The notes under the pieces were generated by a model. It was not told the origin of the DNA. It saw only the letters and a program-made list of their open reading frames with translations, and searched no databases. Positions 32,901 through 40,937 of a stretch of 64,000 nucleotides of DNA are shown in pieces (positions within the stretch are counted from its first letter, which is position 1; each line of letters begins with the position of its first letter). A program made the translations under genes and the position numbers. Source of the stretch: CAXSEF01 sp964236535 (GTDB taxonomy: Bacteria > Pseudomonadota > Alphaproteobacteria > Acetobacterales > Acetobacteraceae); contig CAXSEF010000001.1 of the NCBI GenBank assembly GCA_964236535.1, positions 102,505 to 166,504 of the forward strand, given 5' to 3'.

Positions 32901-34532
32901 CAGGCTGTCGATCGGCGGGTTGGTGACCTGGGCGAAGTTCTGCCGGAAGTAGTGGTGCAGGCCGCGGTACTTGTCGCTGAGCACAGCAACCGGGGTGTCG
33001 TCGCCCATCGAGCCGATCGCCTCGCTGCCCTCCTCCACCATCGGGTGCAGGATGACCTCCATCTCCTCGAGCGTCATGCCGACGGCGAGCTGGCGGCGGC
33101 GCAGCTCCTCGCCGACGTAGCGCACCGGCTCGGTGGCCTCGCCGCCGGCCTCGTGGTCGATGCGGCGGATGCGCCGGGTCCAGGCGCCGAAGTCCTGGCG
33201 CGCGGCGAGCATGTCGGTCAGCGCCTCGGCGCCATGGAACGCCGGCGCGTCGAGGTCGACGCCGATGCATTCGCCGGGGCCGACGCGACCCTTGGCGACG
33301 ATGCGGGACTCGGCGACCTTCACCATCCCGGTCTCGCTGCCGAGGATCAGCAGGTCGTCGGTGGTGATCGTGTAGCGCAGCGGGCGCAGGCCGTTGCGGT
33401 CCAGGCCGGCGACCACCCAGCGCCCGTCGGTTGCGCACAGCGCGGCGGGTCCGTCCCAGGGCTCCATCACCGCGTTGCAGTAGAGGTACAGGTCGCGGTG
33501 GCTCTGCTTCATGGTGGCATCCGAGCCGATGCTCGCGGGCACCAGCAGCGCCTTGGCCATCGGCGCATCGCGGCCGGCGCGGACCAGCAGCTCGAAGGCG
33601 TTGTCGAGCGAGGCGGTGTCGGAACCGCCGGTCTGGATCACCGGCTTGACGTCGTCGATGTAGGGGTCGAGCGGCGCCCCGGCGAGACGGGTCTCGTGGC
33701 TTTTCATCCAGTTGCAGTTGCCTGAGATCGTGTTGATCTCGCCGTTATGTGCCAGCATGCGGAACGGCTGCGCCAGCTTCCAGGTCGGGAAGGTGTTGGT
33801 CGAGTATCGCTGGTGGTAGATCGCGAACCGGCTGACGAAGCGCTCGTCACGCAGGTCGGGGTAGAAGTCCGACAGGTTCTGGGCGAGGAACATGCCCTTG
33901 TAGATGATCGAGCGGCACGACAGCGAGCAGACGTAGAACTCGCTGATCTGCGCCGCGATCGCCTCTTTCTCGATGCGCCGGCGGATGACGTAGAGGTCGC
34001 GTTCGAACTCGGCATCGTCGGTCGCGCGGATGTTGCGCAGCATGATCTGCTCGATCTCGGGGCGGGTCGCATTGGCCTTCTCGCCGATCACCGAGACGTC
34101 GATCGGCACCTGGCGCCAGCCGTAGATCGCGTAGCCGAACTTCAGGATCTCGGTCTCGACAATCTGGCGGCAGCGCTCCTGGGCGTTCAGGTCGGTCTTG
34201 GGCATGAACACCTGGCCCACCGCCACGCGGCGGTCAGGCGCCGCGTCGCCGGCGCGGCGGATCGCGTCGGCGAAGAAGTCCTGCGGGATCTCGATGTGGA
34301 TGCCGGCGCCATCGCCGGTCTTGCCGTCGGCGTCGACCGCGCCGCGGTGCCACACGGCCCTCAGCGCGTCGATGCCGGCCTGCACGACCTGGCGGCGCGG
34401 CTTGCCGTCTAGCGCCGCGATCAGGCCGACGCCGCAGGCATCGTGCTCCATCGCCGGGTCGTAGGTGTGCTCGAGGATGGCGGCGTTGCGCGCCCAGGCC
34501 TCGAGGAATTCGGCTCCGCTCTCTTGGGTCAT
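29976..34532 (-). CDS. gltB: Glutamate synthase (NADPH) large subunit
   Basis: Large subunit of GOGAT, which converts glutamine and 2-oxoglutarate to two glutamates. The 1518-residue protein has the N-terminal amidotransferase domain, whose catalytic Cys (HDACGVGLIA) becomes residue 1 after propeptide removal. A central domain, the FMN-binding synthase domain with GLSEAHQVLMLNRLRHRVKLR, and the 3Fe-4S cysteines in MVRQCHSNTCPVGVCTQD follow. The C-terminal GXGXG beta-helix domain contains GNTCLYGATAGELFAAGQAGERFAVRNSG. ATG 34532 has AGAGG about 9 bases upstream. gltD lies upstream on the same strand, so the order is gltD-gltB with a repeat between them. Confidence 0.97.
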   Translation of the reverse strand: MTQESGAEFLEAWARNAAILEHTYDPAMEHDACGVGLIAALDGKPRRQVVQAGIDALRAVWHRGAVDADGKTGDGAGIHIEIPQDFFADAIRRAGDAAPDRRVAVGQVFMPKTDLNAQERCRQIVETEILKFGYAIYGWRQVPIDVSVIGEKANATRPEIEQIMLRNIRATDDAEFERDLYVIRRRIEKEAIAAQISEFYVCSLSCRSIIYKGMFLAQNLSDFYPDLRDERFVSRFAIYHQRYSTNTFPTWKLAQPFRMLAHNGEINTISGNCNWMKSHETRLAGAPLDPYIDDVKPVIQTGGSDTASLDNAFELLVRAGRDAPMAKALLVPASIGSDATMKQSHRDLYLYCNAVMEPWDGPAALCATDGRWVVAGLDRNGLRPLRYTITTDDLLILGSETGMVKVAESRIVAKGRVGPGECIGVDLDAPAFHGAEALTDMLAARQDFGAWTRRIRRIDHEAGGEATEPVRYVGEELRRRQLAVGMTLEEMEVILHPMVEEGSEAIGSMGDDTPVAVLSDKYRGLHHYFRQNFAQVTNPPIDSLRETAVMSLKTRLGNLGNVIDEDATQCDLLQLDSPVLSTAEYLAMRETMGEAACEVDCTFSVSGGIVADGEAGLRAGLERIRREAEEGVRAGATHVVLTDEHQGPDRAPIPMILATAAVHTHLVRSSLRTFTSLNVRAAECVDVHSFAVLIGVGATTVNAYLAQESIADRHRRGLFSPEMSLRDAVARFRRAIDKGLLKTMSKMGVSVVSSYRGGTNFEAIGLSRALVAEFFPGMQSRISGIGLSGISRRVLALHQVAWGSSVITLPVGGIYKKRMSGEAHAFDGGLIHTLQTAVGTDSYQTYKRYSDAVRRQPPIALRDLLDFRTEEFPAISLDEVESITEIRKRLIAPGISLGALGPEAHETLSIAMNRIGARSDSGEGGEDPARAHPRENGDNASSAIKQVASGRFGVTAEYLNNCREIEIKIAQGAKPGEGGQLPGFKVTELIARLRHATPGVTLISPPPHHDIYSIEDLAQLIYDLKQINPDATVCVKLVSRSGIGTVAAGVAKAKADAILISGHSGGTGASPQTSVKYAGLPWEMGLSEAHQVLMLNRLRHRVKLRTDGGLRTGRDVVIAAMLGAEEFGIGTTSLVAMGCIMVRQCHSNTCPVGVCTQDDTLRKKFEGTPEKVINLFSFIAEEVREILALLGARTLADVIGRTDMLRQVSRGSELLDDLDLNPLLAQADPGAHARYCTREGRNEVPETLDAQMIEDATPLFAHGEKMQLEYGVRNTHRAIGTKLSSRITRRFGMTGLQSGHVTVRLRGSAGQSLGAFAVQGLRIDMIGDANDYVGKGLSGASIVVRTAVSSTLVSQDNTIIGNTCLYGATAGELFAAGQAGERFAVRNSGATAVIEGCGSNCCEYMTGGTVVVLGRTGDNFGAGFTGGMAFVYDADGLFEKRVNPDTLGWNRVATPHWQATLQGLVGRHTKATNSRYGAMLLHDWEKQVGKFWQVVPREYVKYLDQPLHLPQSEDARRA

Positions 34533-34579
34533 GTCTTGGCCTCTTGGTTGATTACGGCCCTGGCCGGCCTGGCGGGGAA

Positions 34580-34705
34580 GCAAGCCTGGGCTCTGCCCAG
34601 ACCCGCCAGGGGCGCGCCGCCCCTGGACCGGCCATTGTTGGCAGTTTGCCGCCTCGGATACGGGTCCGGCAGCTCAGCCTCCGGCGGAGTCCGGGGGCAG
34701 GAGAC
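34580..34705. repeat. Composite double-hairpin repeat between gltD and gltB
   Basis: A well-kept minus-oriented unit (34580-34629: CTGGGCTCTGCCCAG, GACCCGCC, CAGGGGC/GCCCCTG) and a decayed plus-oriented unit (about 34661-34705 with GCGGAGTC). It sits inside the presumed gltD-gltB operon. Confidence 0.7.
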
Positions 34706-34712
34706 GCGGCAC

Positions 34713-36257
34713 TCATTCGGCAGCGACCGAGACCTGGGCGTCCTTCGGGGTGTCGACGGTCCGGCCCTGCACCCAGGCGTGCAGCTGGGCGGCGGCATCG
34801 CGGCCGTCGCGGATCGCCCAGACCACCAGGCTTGCACCGCGGACGATGTCGCCGGCGGCGAACACGCCGGGCAGGCTGGTCATGAAGGTGCGGTGGTTGA
34901 CCTTGAGGGTGCCCCAGCGGCTGACCTCGAGCGCGGGCGCATCCCACAGCCGGGGCAGCTCCTCGGGATCGAAGCCGAGCGCCTTGATGACGAGGTCGGC
35001 CTCGACGGTGAACAGGCCTTCGTCCTGCGCCTCGACCGACTGGCGGCCGGAGGCGTCGGGCAGGCCGAGGCGCATGCGGGTGGCGCGCACGCCGGAGACG
35101 GTCCCGGATCCGGACGTGGGGCCGGCGCCGGACATCGCCTGCGCCACGCCGCCAACCGCGCAACCACCGTGCTGGGCGTCGGTGGCGGCGAGGAAGGCCT
35201 CGGGGGCGGACAGCCAGACGAACTCGACGCCCTCCTCCTCGGCGTTCTTCACCTCGCGCATCGAGCCGGGCATGTTCGCCTTGTCGCGGCGGTAGAGGCA
35301 CTTGACCGAGACCGCGCCCTGGCGGACGGCAGTGCGCACGCAGTCCATCGCGGTGTCGCCGCCACCGACCACGACGACGCGCTTGCCGGCGGCGTTCAGG
35401 GCGCCGCTGTCGAAGGCGGGGACGTCGTCGCCGAGGCCCTGGCGGTTCGACGCGGTGAGGTAGTCGAGTGCGGCGACGATGCCGCCCAGGCCGGCGCCGG
35501 GGCCGCGGATGTCGCGGTTCCTGTAGACGCCGGTGGCGATCAGCACGGCGTCGTGGCGGGCGCGTAGGTCGTCGAAGCCGAGCTCGCCGTCGGCGGTGCC
35601 GATGCCGGCATTGAGGTGGAAGACGATGCCGGCGTCCTCGAACAGCTTCCAGCGGCGGAGCACGACCTCCTTTTCCAGCTTGAAGCCGGGGATGCCATAG
35701 ATCATCAGGCCGCCGACGCGGTCGTAGCGGTCGTAGACATGGACCGCGTAGCCGAGGCGGCGCAGTGCCTCGGCGGCGGCGAGGCCACCCGGGCCGGCAC
35801 CGACGATGCCGACGGAACGGCCGAGCTCCCGGGTCGGGGTCGGCGGCTTGACCCAGCCCTGCTCCCAGGCGTTGTCGGTGATGAAGCGCTCGACCTCGCC
35901 GATGGTGACCGCCTCGAAGTCCTTCTCGATGACGCAGTTGCCCTCGCAGAGCCGGTCCTGCGGGCAGATGCGGCCGCAGATCTCGGGGAAGGTGTTGGTT
36001 GCCGCGCTGACCTCGTAGGCCTCCTCGAGGCGGCCCTCGGCGGTGAGCTTCAGCCAGTCCGGGATGTTGTTGTTGACGGGGCAGTGCACCGAGCAGAACG
36101 GCACGCCGCACTGCGAGCAGCGCGAGGACTGGGCGCGGGCCTGCGCCGTGTCGAAGCGGCGGTAGATCTCGTCGAAGTCCTCGCGGCGCTGGGTGACCTG
36201 GCGCTTGTCGGGCTGGTGCTGCTCGAGGCGGACGAACTGCAGCATGCGGTCAGCCAT
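34713..36257 (-). CDS. gltD: Glutamate synthase small subunit
   Basis: FAD- and NADPH-binding small subunit that feeds electrons to GltB. The 514-residue protein has N-terminal Fe-S cysteines in SSRCSQCGVPFCSVHCPVNN and ICPQDRLCEGNCVIEKDFEAVTIG. An FAD motif VGIVGAGPGGLAAAEALRRLGY, an NADPH motif VVVVGGGDTAMDCVRTAVRQG and a C-terminal LPGVFAAGDIVRGASLVVWAI follow. At about residues 355-390 an Ala/Gly/Ser-rich insertion (AATDAQHGGCAVGG onward) makes it some 35 residues longer than typical GltD (about 472). The promoter presumably lies in the 300 bp upstream. Confidence 0.96.
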   Translation of the reverse strand: MADRMLQFVRLEQHQPDKRQVTQRREDFDEIYRRFDTAQARAQSSRCSQCGVPFCSVHCPVNNNIPDWLKLTAEGRLEEAYEVSAATNTFPEICGRICPQDRLCEGNCVIEKDFEAVTIGEVERFITDNAWEQGWVKPPTPTRELGRSVGIVGAGPGGLAAAEALRRLGYAVHVYDRYDRVGGLMIYGIPGFKLEKEVVLRRWKLFEDAGIVFHLNAGIGTADGELGFDDLRARHDAVLIATGVYRNRDIRGPGAGLGGIVAALDYLTASNRQGLGDDVPAFDSGALNAAGKRVVVVGGGDTAMDCVRTAVRQGAVSVKCLYRRDKANMPGSMREVKNAEEEGVEFVWLSAPEAFLAATDAQHGGCAVGGVAQAMSGAGPTSGSGTVSGVRATRMRLGLPDASGRQSVEAQDEGLFTVEADLVIKALGFDPEELPRLWDAPALEVSRWGTLKVNHRTFMTSLPGVFAAGDIVRGASLVVWAIRDGRDAAAQLHAWVQGRTVDTPKDAQVSVAAE

Positions 36258-36571
36258 GAGGTCACTCCGGGTGCGCCGGAACGGGGCGCTGTTCCTGGCC
36301 CGCGTTTGCAGAGGCGGTCACGCACGTCCGTTGGGCGACATTGCGCCGCAACGGCGCAGGACAGTGTCACCGCACGCCGGCGCGACCTGCCGCCTGCGCC
36401 GGCCCGAACCGTCGCGCGAGCGGAGCAGGCTGCGGACGACCGTCCGCGTTGCATTGCTACGACGGCACCGGGGTGCGAGCGAGGTGAAATTACGGCTCAC
36501 GACAGAGGTACTGACATGAAAGAGGAGTCTGCAACTCGCGCGTGTGTTTCCGCTAACTGCTTATTCGAATA
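36258..36571. other. Intergenic region upstream of gltD
   Basis: This region should hold the gltD-gltB promoter. It is GC-rich near gltD and turns AT-richer toward 36500-36580. A 37-codon frame at 36516 (ATG with GAGGT seven bases upstream) crosses the 3' end of the opposite gene and has no recognisable product. No clear operator is seen. Confidence 0.4.
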
Positions 36572-37537
36572 TTATGGCCGAAGCGGACCTTCCGGCAGAA
36601 GCGGGCGCTTGCCGCCGCCGGGGCGGTAGCGGTCCAGGTAGGACGGCACGACAGCCCTGAACGGGGTCGGCACGATGCCCAGCGCCGCGAGGCCGGCGGC
36701 GTCGCTGGCCACCACGTTGTCGCGCGACAGCATCGTCAGCTGGTCGCGGGTGAACGGCTTGCCGGGGATGCGCTCGGCGATGGCGGCCTGCAGCCGGGCC
36801 ACGCCCATCGGGATCTCCAGCAGCGGGCGGCGACGCTGCGTCTCCTTGAGGATCCAGGCGAGGATCGCGCGGAAGGTGAGCACGTCCGGCCCACCCAGCT
36901 CGTAGAGCCGGCCCGCGGCGTCCGGCAGGGTCAGGCCGGCGATGATCGCGTCGGCGACGTCGCCCACGTAGACCGGCTGGAACCGGCTGTCGCCCGAGAT
37001 TACCGGCATCACCGGCAGCAGGCGCGCCATGCCGGCAAAGCGGTTGAAGAACTGGTCCTCGGCGCCGAACACCAGCGACGGGCGCAGGATCGTGGCCTGG
37101 GCGAAGGCCGCGCGCACCGCCGCCTCGCCGGCGGCCTTGCTGCGTCCGTAGGCGCTGGGGCTGTCTGCGTCGGCGCCGATCGCGGAGATCTGCACCAGCC
37201 GCAGCGCGCCGGCCGCGGCGGCGAGGCGGGCGACCCGCCCGGCGCCCTCGGCGTGGACGGTCGCGAACTGCCCGGGACTCGCCTCGGCCAGCACGCCGAC
37301 CAGGTTGACCACGAGGCTGGCGCCCTCGACGGCGCGGGCCACCGCGTCCTCGCTGGACAGCGGCGCGAACCAGGGCACCACTTGGCCGACCCGGCCCATC
37401 GGGCGCAGGAACTCGGCCGACTGCGAGTCGCGCCCGGCGACACGGACCACGTGGCCGGCGGCGGCCAGCCGCTTGACCACGTAGCGGCCGATGAAGCCTG
37501 AGCCGCCGAACACCGTCGCCACGCTGCGCGTCGTCAT
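36572..37537 (-). CDS. Complex I NDUFA9-family NAD(P)-binding protein
   Basis: An atypical short-chain dehydrogenase/reductase of 321 residues. It opens VATVFGGSGFIGRYVVKRLAAAGHVVRVAGRD, then LVNLVGVLAEASPGQFATVHAEGAGRVARLAA, IGADADSPSAYGRSKAAGEAAVR and ATILRPSLVFGAEDQFFNRFAGMA. This matches the alphaproteobacterial homologues of NDUFA9, an accessory subunit of NADH:ubiquinone oxidoreductase thought to bind NADPH structurally and help assembly. The YxxxK pair (Tyr-Gly-Arg-Ser-Lys) is kept. Start ATG 37537 is preferred to one 14 codons upstream. No other complex I gene is in the window. Confidence 0.87.
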   Translation of the reverse strand: MTTRSVATVFGGSGFIGRYVVKRLAAAGHVVRVAGRDSQSAEFLRPMGRVGQVVPWFAPLSSEDAVARAVEGASLVVNLVGVLAEASPGQFATVHAEGAGRVARLAAAAGALRLVQISAIGADADSPSAYGRSKAAGEAAVRAAFAQATILRPSLVFGAEDQFFNRFAGMARLLPVMPVISGDSRFQPVYVGDVADAIIAGLTLPDAAGRLYELGGPDVLTFRAILAWILKETQRRRPLLEIPMGVARLQAAIAERIPGKPFTRDQLTMLSRDNVVASDAAGLAALGIVPTPFRAVVPSYLDRYRPGGGKRPLLPEGPLRP

Positions 37538-37962
37538 GATCCTGTCCCCGCTGGCGGGCCACGTGCCCGGTCGTTCCAATATGCGCCGCCGGCAACACTC
37601 TCAAGCGGCGCGGGCTCAAGCGGCGCGGAAAGGAAGGCCAGGGCACTGCCTCCTCCTTCGAGGCGGGACCCCGCTTGGAGGCCGAGCTCCCGGTCCCGCA
37701 CATCCCGAAAGGCATGTCGGCACGCTGCGGGGCGTTGCGGCCCCAGGCAGATGGGTTTCCGGAGGCGTCCGGCCCCCGGCGGGTTTGGGTGTAGTCCGTG
37801 CAAGGCCCGGGCGTCGTCCGCGCAAGATACGGCGATCCGCTTGCGCCAGTGGATTGCGGGGGAGAGACAGAGAGCCCGGCCTGGCTCGCTGCGACGTGGT
37901 TGACGGGCGCCGACCGGGCCGCTACATGCCGCGCCACTCCGGGCGGTGCCCGGCGCCCCGGT
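37538..37962. other. Intergenic region between the NDUFA9-like gene and tRNA-Leu
   Basis: No gene is visible. A much-decayed pair of double-hairpin repeats seems to lie here: GGCCAGGGCACTGCC near 37630 in minus orientation, and GGCGGGTTTGGG...GCAAGGC near 37776-37806. The remainder should include the tRNA promoter, which I cannot place. Confidence 0.4.
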
Positions 37963-38048
37963 GCCCAGGTGGCGGAATGGTAGACGCGCAGGTTTCAGGT
38001 ACCTGTGGCCGCAAGGCTGTGGAAGTTCGAGTCTTCTCCTGGGCACCA
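37963..38048 (+). tRNA. tRNA-Leu (anticodon CAG)
   Basis: This 86-nt cloverleaf has acceptor arms GCCCAGG and CCTGGGC with encoded 3' ACCA. The anticodon stem CAGGT/ACCTG encloses the seven-base loop TTCAGGT, placing anticodon CAG (reads CUG, leucine). The TpsiC arm GAAG-TTCGAGT-CTTC (written without pairing detail) and a long variable arm (TGGCCGCAAGGCTGTGG) fit a class II tRNA such as Leu. CUG is the dominant leucine codon in this GC-rich genome, so this is likely a heavily used tRNA. Confidence 0.95.
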
Positions 38049-38157
38049 AGTTCCTCCCCTCCTCCGTGCGCTCGCGGCGAGGCGTGTTCCGCTCCCGGAC
38101 CGGGGGCAAACCTCCTGATGTCAGCGTGAGTGGCCTGCACAGCCTGCCCGCCGGCTC

Positions 38158-38199
38158 GTGAGCGTCACCCAGTGAGCGTCACCCAGTGAGCGTCACCCA
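38158..38199 (+). repeat. Three tandem 14-bp repeats carrying chained start codons at the rnd start
   Basis: GTGAGCGTCACCCA is repeated three times without interruption. In each of the first two copies GTG opens a five-codon frame (Met-Ser-Val-Thr-Gln) ending in TGA that overlaps the GTG of the next copy (GTGA). The third GTG opens rnd. The repeat unit is not a multiple of three, so a change in copy number leaves the rnd frame itself unchanged but alters the number of minicistrons. Confidence 0.9.
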
Positions 38200-38839
38200 G
38201 TTCATGCCGCGCGCGACGTTGCACCTCCACCGGCACGACCTGCCAGATGGGATGGTGTTCGGGCCGGTGGTCGCGGTGGATACCGAGACCATGGGGCTCA
38301 ATCCGCATCGCGACCGGCTGTGCCTGGTGCAGCTGTCGGGGGGTGACGGGGTGGCGCACCTGGTGCAGCTGGTGCCGGTGGCACTCGGCGGGCGGGGGTT
38401 CGACTGCCCGAACCTGGCGCGGCTACTGGGCGATCCGGAGGTGCTGAAGCTGTTCCATTTCGCGCGGTTCGACGTGGCGGTGCTGCAGCATTCGCTGGGC
38501 CTTGATGTGGGGCCGGTGGCGTGCACCAAGATCGCGGCGCGTCTGGTGCGCACCTTCACCGACCGGCACGGGCTGGCGTCGCTGTGCCGCGACCTGCTGG
38601 GCGTCGAGCTGTCCAAGCAGCAGCAGAGCTCGGACTGGGGCAATGCCGAGCTGAGCGCCGAGCAGCTGGCCTACGCGGCGTCCGACGTGCTGCACCTGCA
38701 TGCGTTGTGGGCGAAGCTGGAGCCGGTGCTGGTGCGCGAGGGGCGTCGCGCGCTGGCGCAGGCGTGCTTTGATTTCCTGCCGGCGCGGGCCAGGCTCGAC
38801 CTGCTGGGCTACGACGTGACGGACGTGTTCGCGCATTGA
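38186..38839 (+). CDS. rnd: Ribonuclease D (single-domain DEDDy exonuclease)
   Basis: 3'-5' exoribonuclease of the DEDDy superfamily, probably trimming tRNA or other stable RNA 3' ends. The 217-residue protein is only the exonuclease domain: Exo I AVDTETMGLNP, Exo II LFHFARFDVAVLQ, Exo III YAASDVLHLHALW with the Tyr-x3-Asp pair. The C-terminal HRDC domains of E. coli RNase D are absent, as in other short alphaproteobacterial forms. The start is GTG 38186 or ATG 38204; no Shine-Dalgarno is evident, and translation may depend on the upstream minicistrons. A tRNA gene lies just upstream. Confidence 0.9.
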   Translation: MSVTQFMPRATLHLHRHDLPDGMVFGPVVAVDTETMGLNPHRDRLCLVQLSGGDGVAHLVQLVPVALGGRGFDCPNLARLLGDPEVLKLFHFARFDVAVLQHSLGLDVGPVACTKIAARLVRTFTDRHGLASLCRDLLGVELSKQQQSSDWGNAELSAEQLAYAASDVLHLHALWAKLEPVLVREGRRALAQACFDFLPARARLDLLGYDVTDVFAH

Positions 38840-38924
38840 GCGTGTTCAGCCAGGTCATCCCGGTAAGTGTCGGGATGGCCGGTCAGGCAGGCCCTGATGA
38901 TCCCCACGCTCAAGTAACGGGATC

Positions 38925-38970
38925 AAAGGGCCGCCGGCCCTTTGCGGGTCTGGGCAGAGCCCGGCCTTGC
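38925..38970 (+). repeat. Double-hairpin repeat unit
   Basis: Perfect stem AAAGGGC/GCCCTTT (5-nt loop), linker GCGGGTC, stem TGGGC/GCCCG with loop AGA (one G-T pair), then GCCTTGC. The same first stem reappears, mutated, at 54527. Confidence 0.85.
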
Positions 38971-39115
38971 CTGCTCGCCGATCCGCAGTGTGTGCGCACC
39001 CAACAGGGCCGCAAGGGCAGCGCGGGGACTTCGCCCGGGGCTGACACCGGGGCGTCCCGTTGTTCGCGCAAAGCGTCGGCATCTTGGCCGTCTCATGGTG
39101 TTACAGGCCTGTTCA

Positions 39116-39144
39116 TTGACGGTACGGGGCCCGGCTCCTAGACA
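39116..39144 (+). promoter_or_regulatory. Possible sigma-70 promoter of the kdsD operon
   Basis: TTGACG (39116-39121) and TAGACA (39139-39144) are separated by 17 bp. If used, the transcript would begin at or next to the kdsD ATG at 39151, making it leaderless. The -10 match is only partial. Confidence 0.3.
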
Positions 39145-39150
39145 GGGTGG

Positions 39151-40131
39151 ATGACTGCCGCCCTGGCTGCGCTCGAGGACGATCTGGCCGTGGCGCGCTC
39201 GGTGCTGGCCACCGAGGCGGCAGGGCTGCGTGCATTGTCGGCGGCGCTGGACGAGCGGTTCGCGCACGCGGTGGCGTTGCTGGCGGGACTGTCCGGGCGG
39301 GTCGTGGTGACCGGGATGGGCAAGTCGGGGCACGTGGCGCGCAAGATCGCGGCGACGCTGGCCTCGACCGGGACCCCTGCCCTGTTCGTGCACCCGGCGG
39401 AGGCGAGCCATGGCGACCTGGGCATGGTGCTGGCGGGCGACGGGGTGCTGGCGCTGTCGAACTCCGGGGAGACCGCGGAGCTGGCCGACCTGGTGGGGCA
39501 TGCGCGGCGGTTCGGGCTGCCGCTGGTGGCGGTGACGGGGCGTGGGGAGTCCACGCTGGCAGGAGCTTCGGACGTGGCGCTGGTGCTGCCGGCGGCGCCG
39601 GAGGCGTGCTCGATCACCGGGGCGCCGACGACGAGCACGACGATGATGCTGGCGCTGGGGGATGCGATCGCGGTGGCGCTGCTGCAGCGGCGCGGGTTCA
39701 CTGCGAGCGAGTTCAGGGTGCTGCATCCGGGCGGTCGGCTGGGCGCGCGGCTGCGCCGGGTGCGCGAGCTGATGCATGTGGGCGAGGCGGTGCCGCTGTC
39801 GGGGCCGTCGACGTCGATGCAGGACGCGATCGTGCTGATGACCGGCAAAAGCCTGGGCTGCCTGGGTGTGGTGGACGCGGCGGGCGCGCTGCTGGGGATT
39901 GTGACCGACGGCGACCTGCGTCGGGCGATGGGGCCGGGGCTGCTGGGCCGGCGGGTGGACGAGGTGATGACGAGGGCGCCGGGAACGATCGGGCCGGACG
40001 CGCTGGCGGCGGAGGCGCTGCACCGGATGACGGCGCGCACGCGGCCGATCACCAGCCTGTTCGTGGTCGAGGGCGGCCGAACGGTGGGACTGCTGCATCT
40101 GCACGACCTGCTGCGGGCGGGGCTCGCGTGA
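39151..40131 (+). CDS. kdsD: Arabinose-5-phosphate isomerase KdsD (KpsF/GutQ family)
   Basis: Interconverts ribulose 5-phosphate and arabinose 5-phosphate, the first step toward the lipopolysaccharide sugar Kdo. The 326-residue protein has an N-terminal SIS domain with VVVTGMGKSGHVARKIAATLASTGTPALFVHPAEASHGDLGM and SNSGETAEL, and the ITGAPTTSTTMMLALGDAIAV signature. Two C-terminal CBS domains follow (VRELMH and VDEVMTR onward). The length is normal. It starts a compact operon: lptC begins at the overlapping GTGA, followed by lptA, lptB, rpoN and hpf. This is the classic proteobacterial arrangement linking Kdo synthesis to lipopolysaccharide export. Confidence 0.95.
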   Translation: MTAALAALEDDLAVARSVLATEAAGLRALSAALDERFAHAVALLAGLSGRVVVTGMGKSGHVARKIAATLASTGTPALFVHPAEASHGDLGMVLAGDGVLALSNSGETAELADLVGHARRFGLPLVAVTGRGESTLAGASDVALVLPAAPEACSITGAPTTSTTMMLALGDAIAVALLQRRGFTASEFRVLHPGGRLGARLRRVRELMHVGEAVPLSGPSTSMQDAIVLMTGKSLGCLGVVDAAGALLGIVTDGDLRRAMGPGLLGRRVDEVMTRAPGTIGPDALAAEALHRMTARTRPITSLFVVEGGRTVGLLHLHDLLRAGLA

Positions 40132-40937
40132 GCGGGCCGGACCGGTTGGATGGCGCCATCGGACAGCGTGCGGCGGCTGCGCAGGACGCGGGGTCGGCGG
40201 GCGGGAGCGCGGGGGGGGCTGCGACCGGCGGGACGGCGGGGATGACGGGCGGGACGATGCGACGGCGTGCGGAGCCCGGGGCGGTCGCGGCGGGGTTTTC
40301 TGGCGACGGGTGGGGGACGGCGCGGGACGAGGCGCGGCGGCCGCCGACGCGCGGCAGCCTGGCGCGGCGGCGGCTGATGCTCATCGTGGCGAAGGGATTG
40401 CTGCCGGTGGTGGCGGTGCTGCTGCTGGCGTCGGTGGCGATGTGGCCGGAGATCAACCGCGTGCTGAACGCGAGCCGGATGACGCTGAAGGGTCTGGTGG
40501 CGGCCGAGGTGGGCACCGGGCGGGTGGTCGAGCCGCGCTATCGAGGAGTGGACGATCGCGGGCGCCCGTACACGGTGACGGCGGATAGTGCGGTGCAGGA
40601 CGGGCCGGAGCGGGTGAACCTGGTGACACCGAAGGGCGACGTGGTGCTGCAGAACGGCGCGTGGCTGATGCTGCAGTCCAAAAAAGGGGTGTACATGCAG
40701 CACGCGGGGCAGCTCGACCTGCAGGGCGACGTCACGCTGTACCGGCAGGATGGGACGGTGATGACCAGCGACACCGCCGACATCGACCTGCATCAGGGGG
40801 CGGCAGCGAGCAACGAACAGACCCATGCGGAGGGGCCGTTCGGAGTGCTGGACGCTCAGGGTTTTGTCCTGGTGGACAAGGGCTCGGTGATCCAGTTCCA
40901 GGGACCCGCCCACATGGTCCTGAACGGCGGCAGCTGA
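40128..40937 (+). CDS. lptC: LPS export protein LptC
   Basis: Bitopic inner-membrane protein that passes lipopolysaccharide from LptBFG to LptA. The 269-residue product, read from GTG 40128, has a roughly 80-residue Gly/Ala/Arg-rich cytoplasmic leader. A single transmembrane helix (LMLIVAKGLLPVVAVLLLASVAMWP) and a periplasmic beta-jellyroll with YTVTADSAVQDGPERVNLVTPKGDVVL and the usual LptC/OstA pattern follow. The leader is much longer than in E. coli LptC (191 residues in all), so the real start may be internal (for example ATG 40243 or 40378). It overlaps kdsD by 4 bp and lptA by 1 bp. Confidence 0.88.
   Translation: MSGPDRLDGAIGQRAAAAQDAGSAGGSAGGAATGGTAGMTGGTMRRRAEPGAVAAGFSGDGWGTARDEARRPPTRGSLARRRLMLIVAKGLLPVVAVLLLASVAMWPEINRVLNASRMTLKGLVAAEVGTGRVVEPRYRGVDDRGRPYTVTADSAVQDGPERVNLVTPKGDVVLQNGAWLMLQSKKGVYMQHAGQLDLQGDVTLYRQDGTVMTSDTADIDLHQGAAASNEQTHAEGPFGVLDAQGFVLVDKGSVIQFQGPAHMVLNGGS

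Larger units (their letters stand above)
38840..39150. other. Intergenic region upstream of the kdsD-lpt-rpoN operon
   Basis: It contains a double-hairpin repeat (38925-38970) and a possible promoter close to the kdsD start codon (listed separately). The stretch between them shows no other structure. Confidence 0.4.

Noticed and set aside
31344..33725. Plus-strand open frame of 793 codons inside gltB
   Set aside because: Antisense shadow of a highly conserved gene; Asp/Val/Ala-rich without motifs.
36516..36629. Possible 37-codon gene upstream of gltD with a fair ribosome site
   Set aside because: It overlaps the 3' end of the NDUFA9-like gene, has no hydrophobic or conserved pattern, and ends in Pro/Arg-rich antisense sequence.
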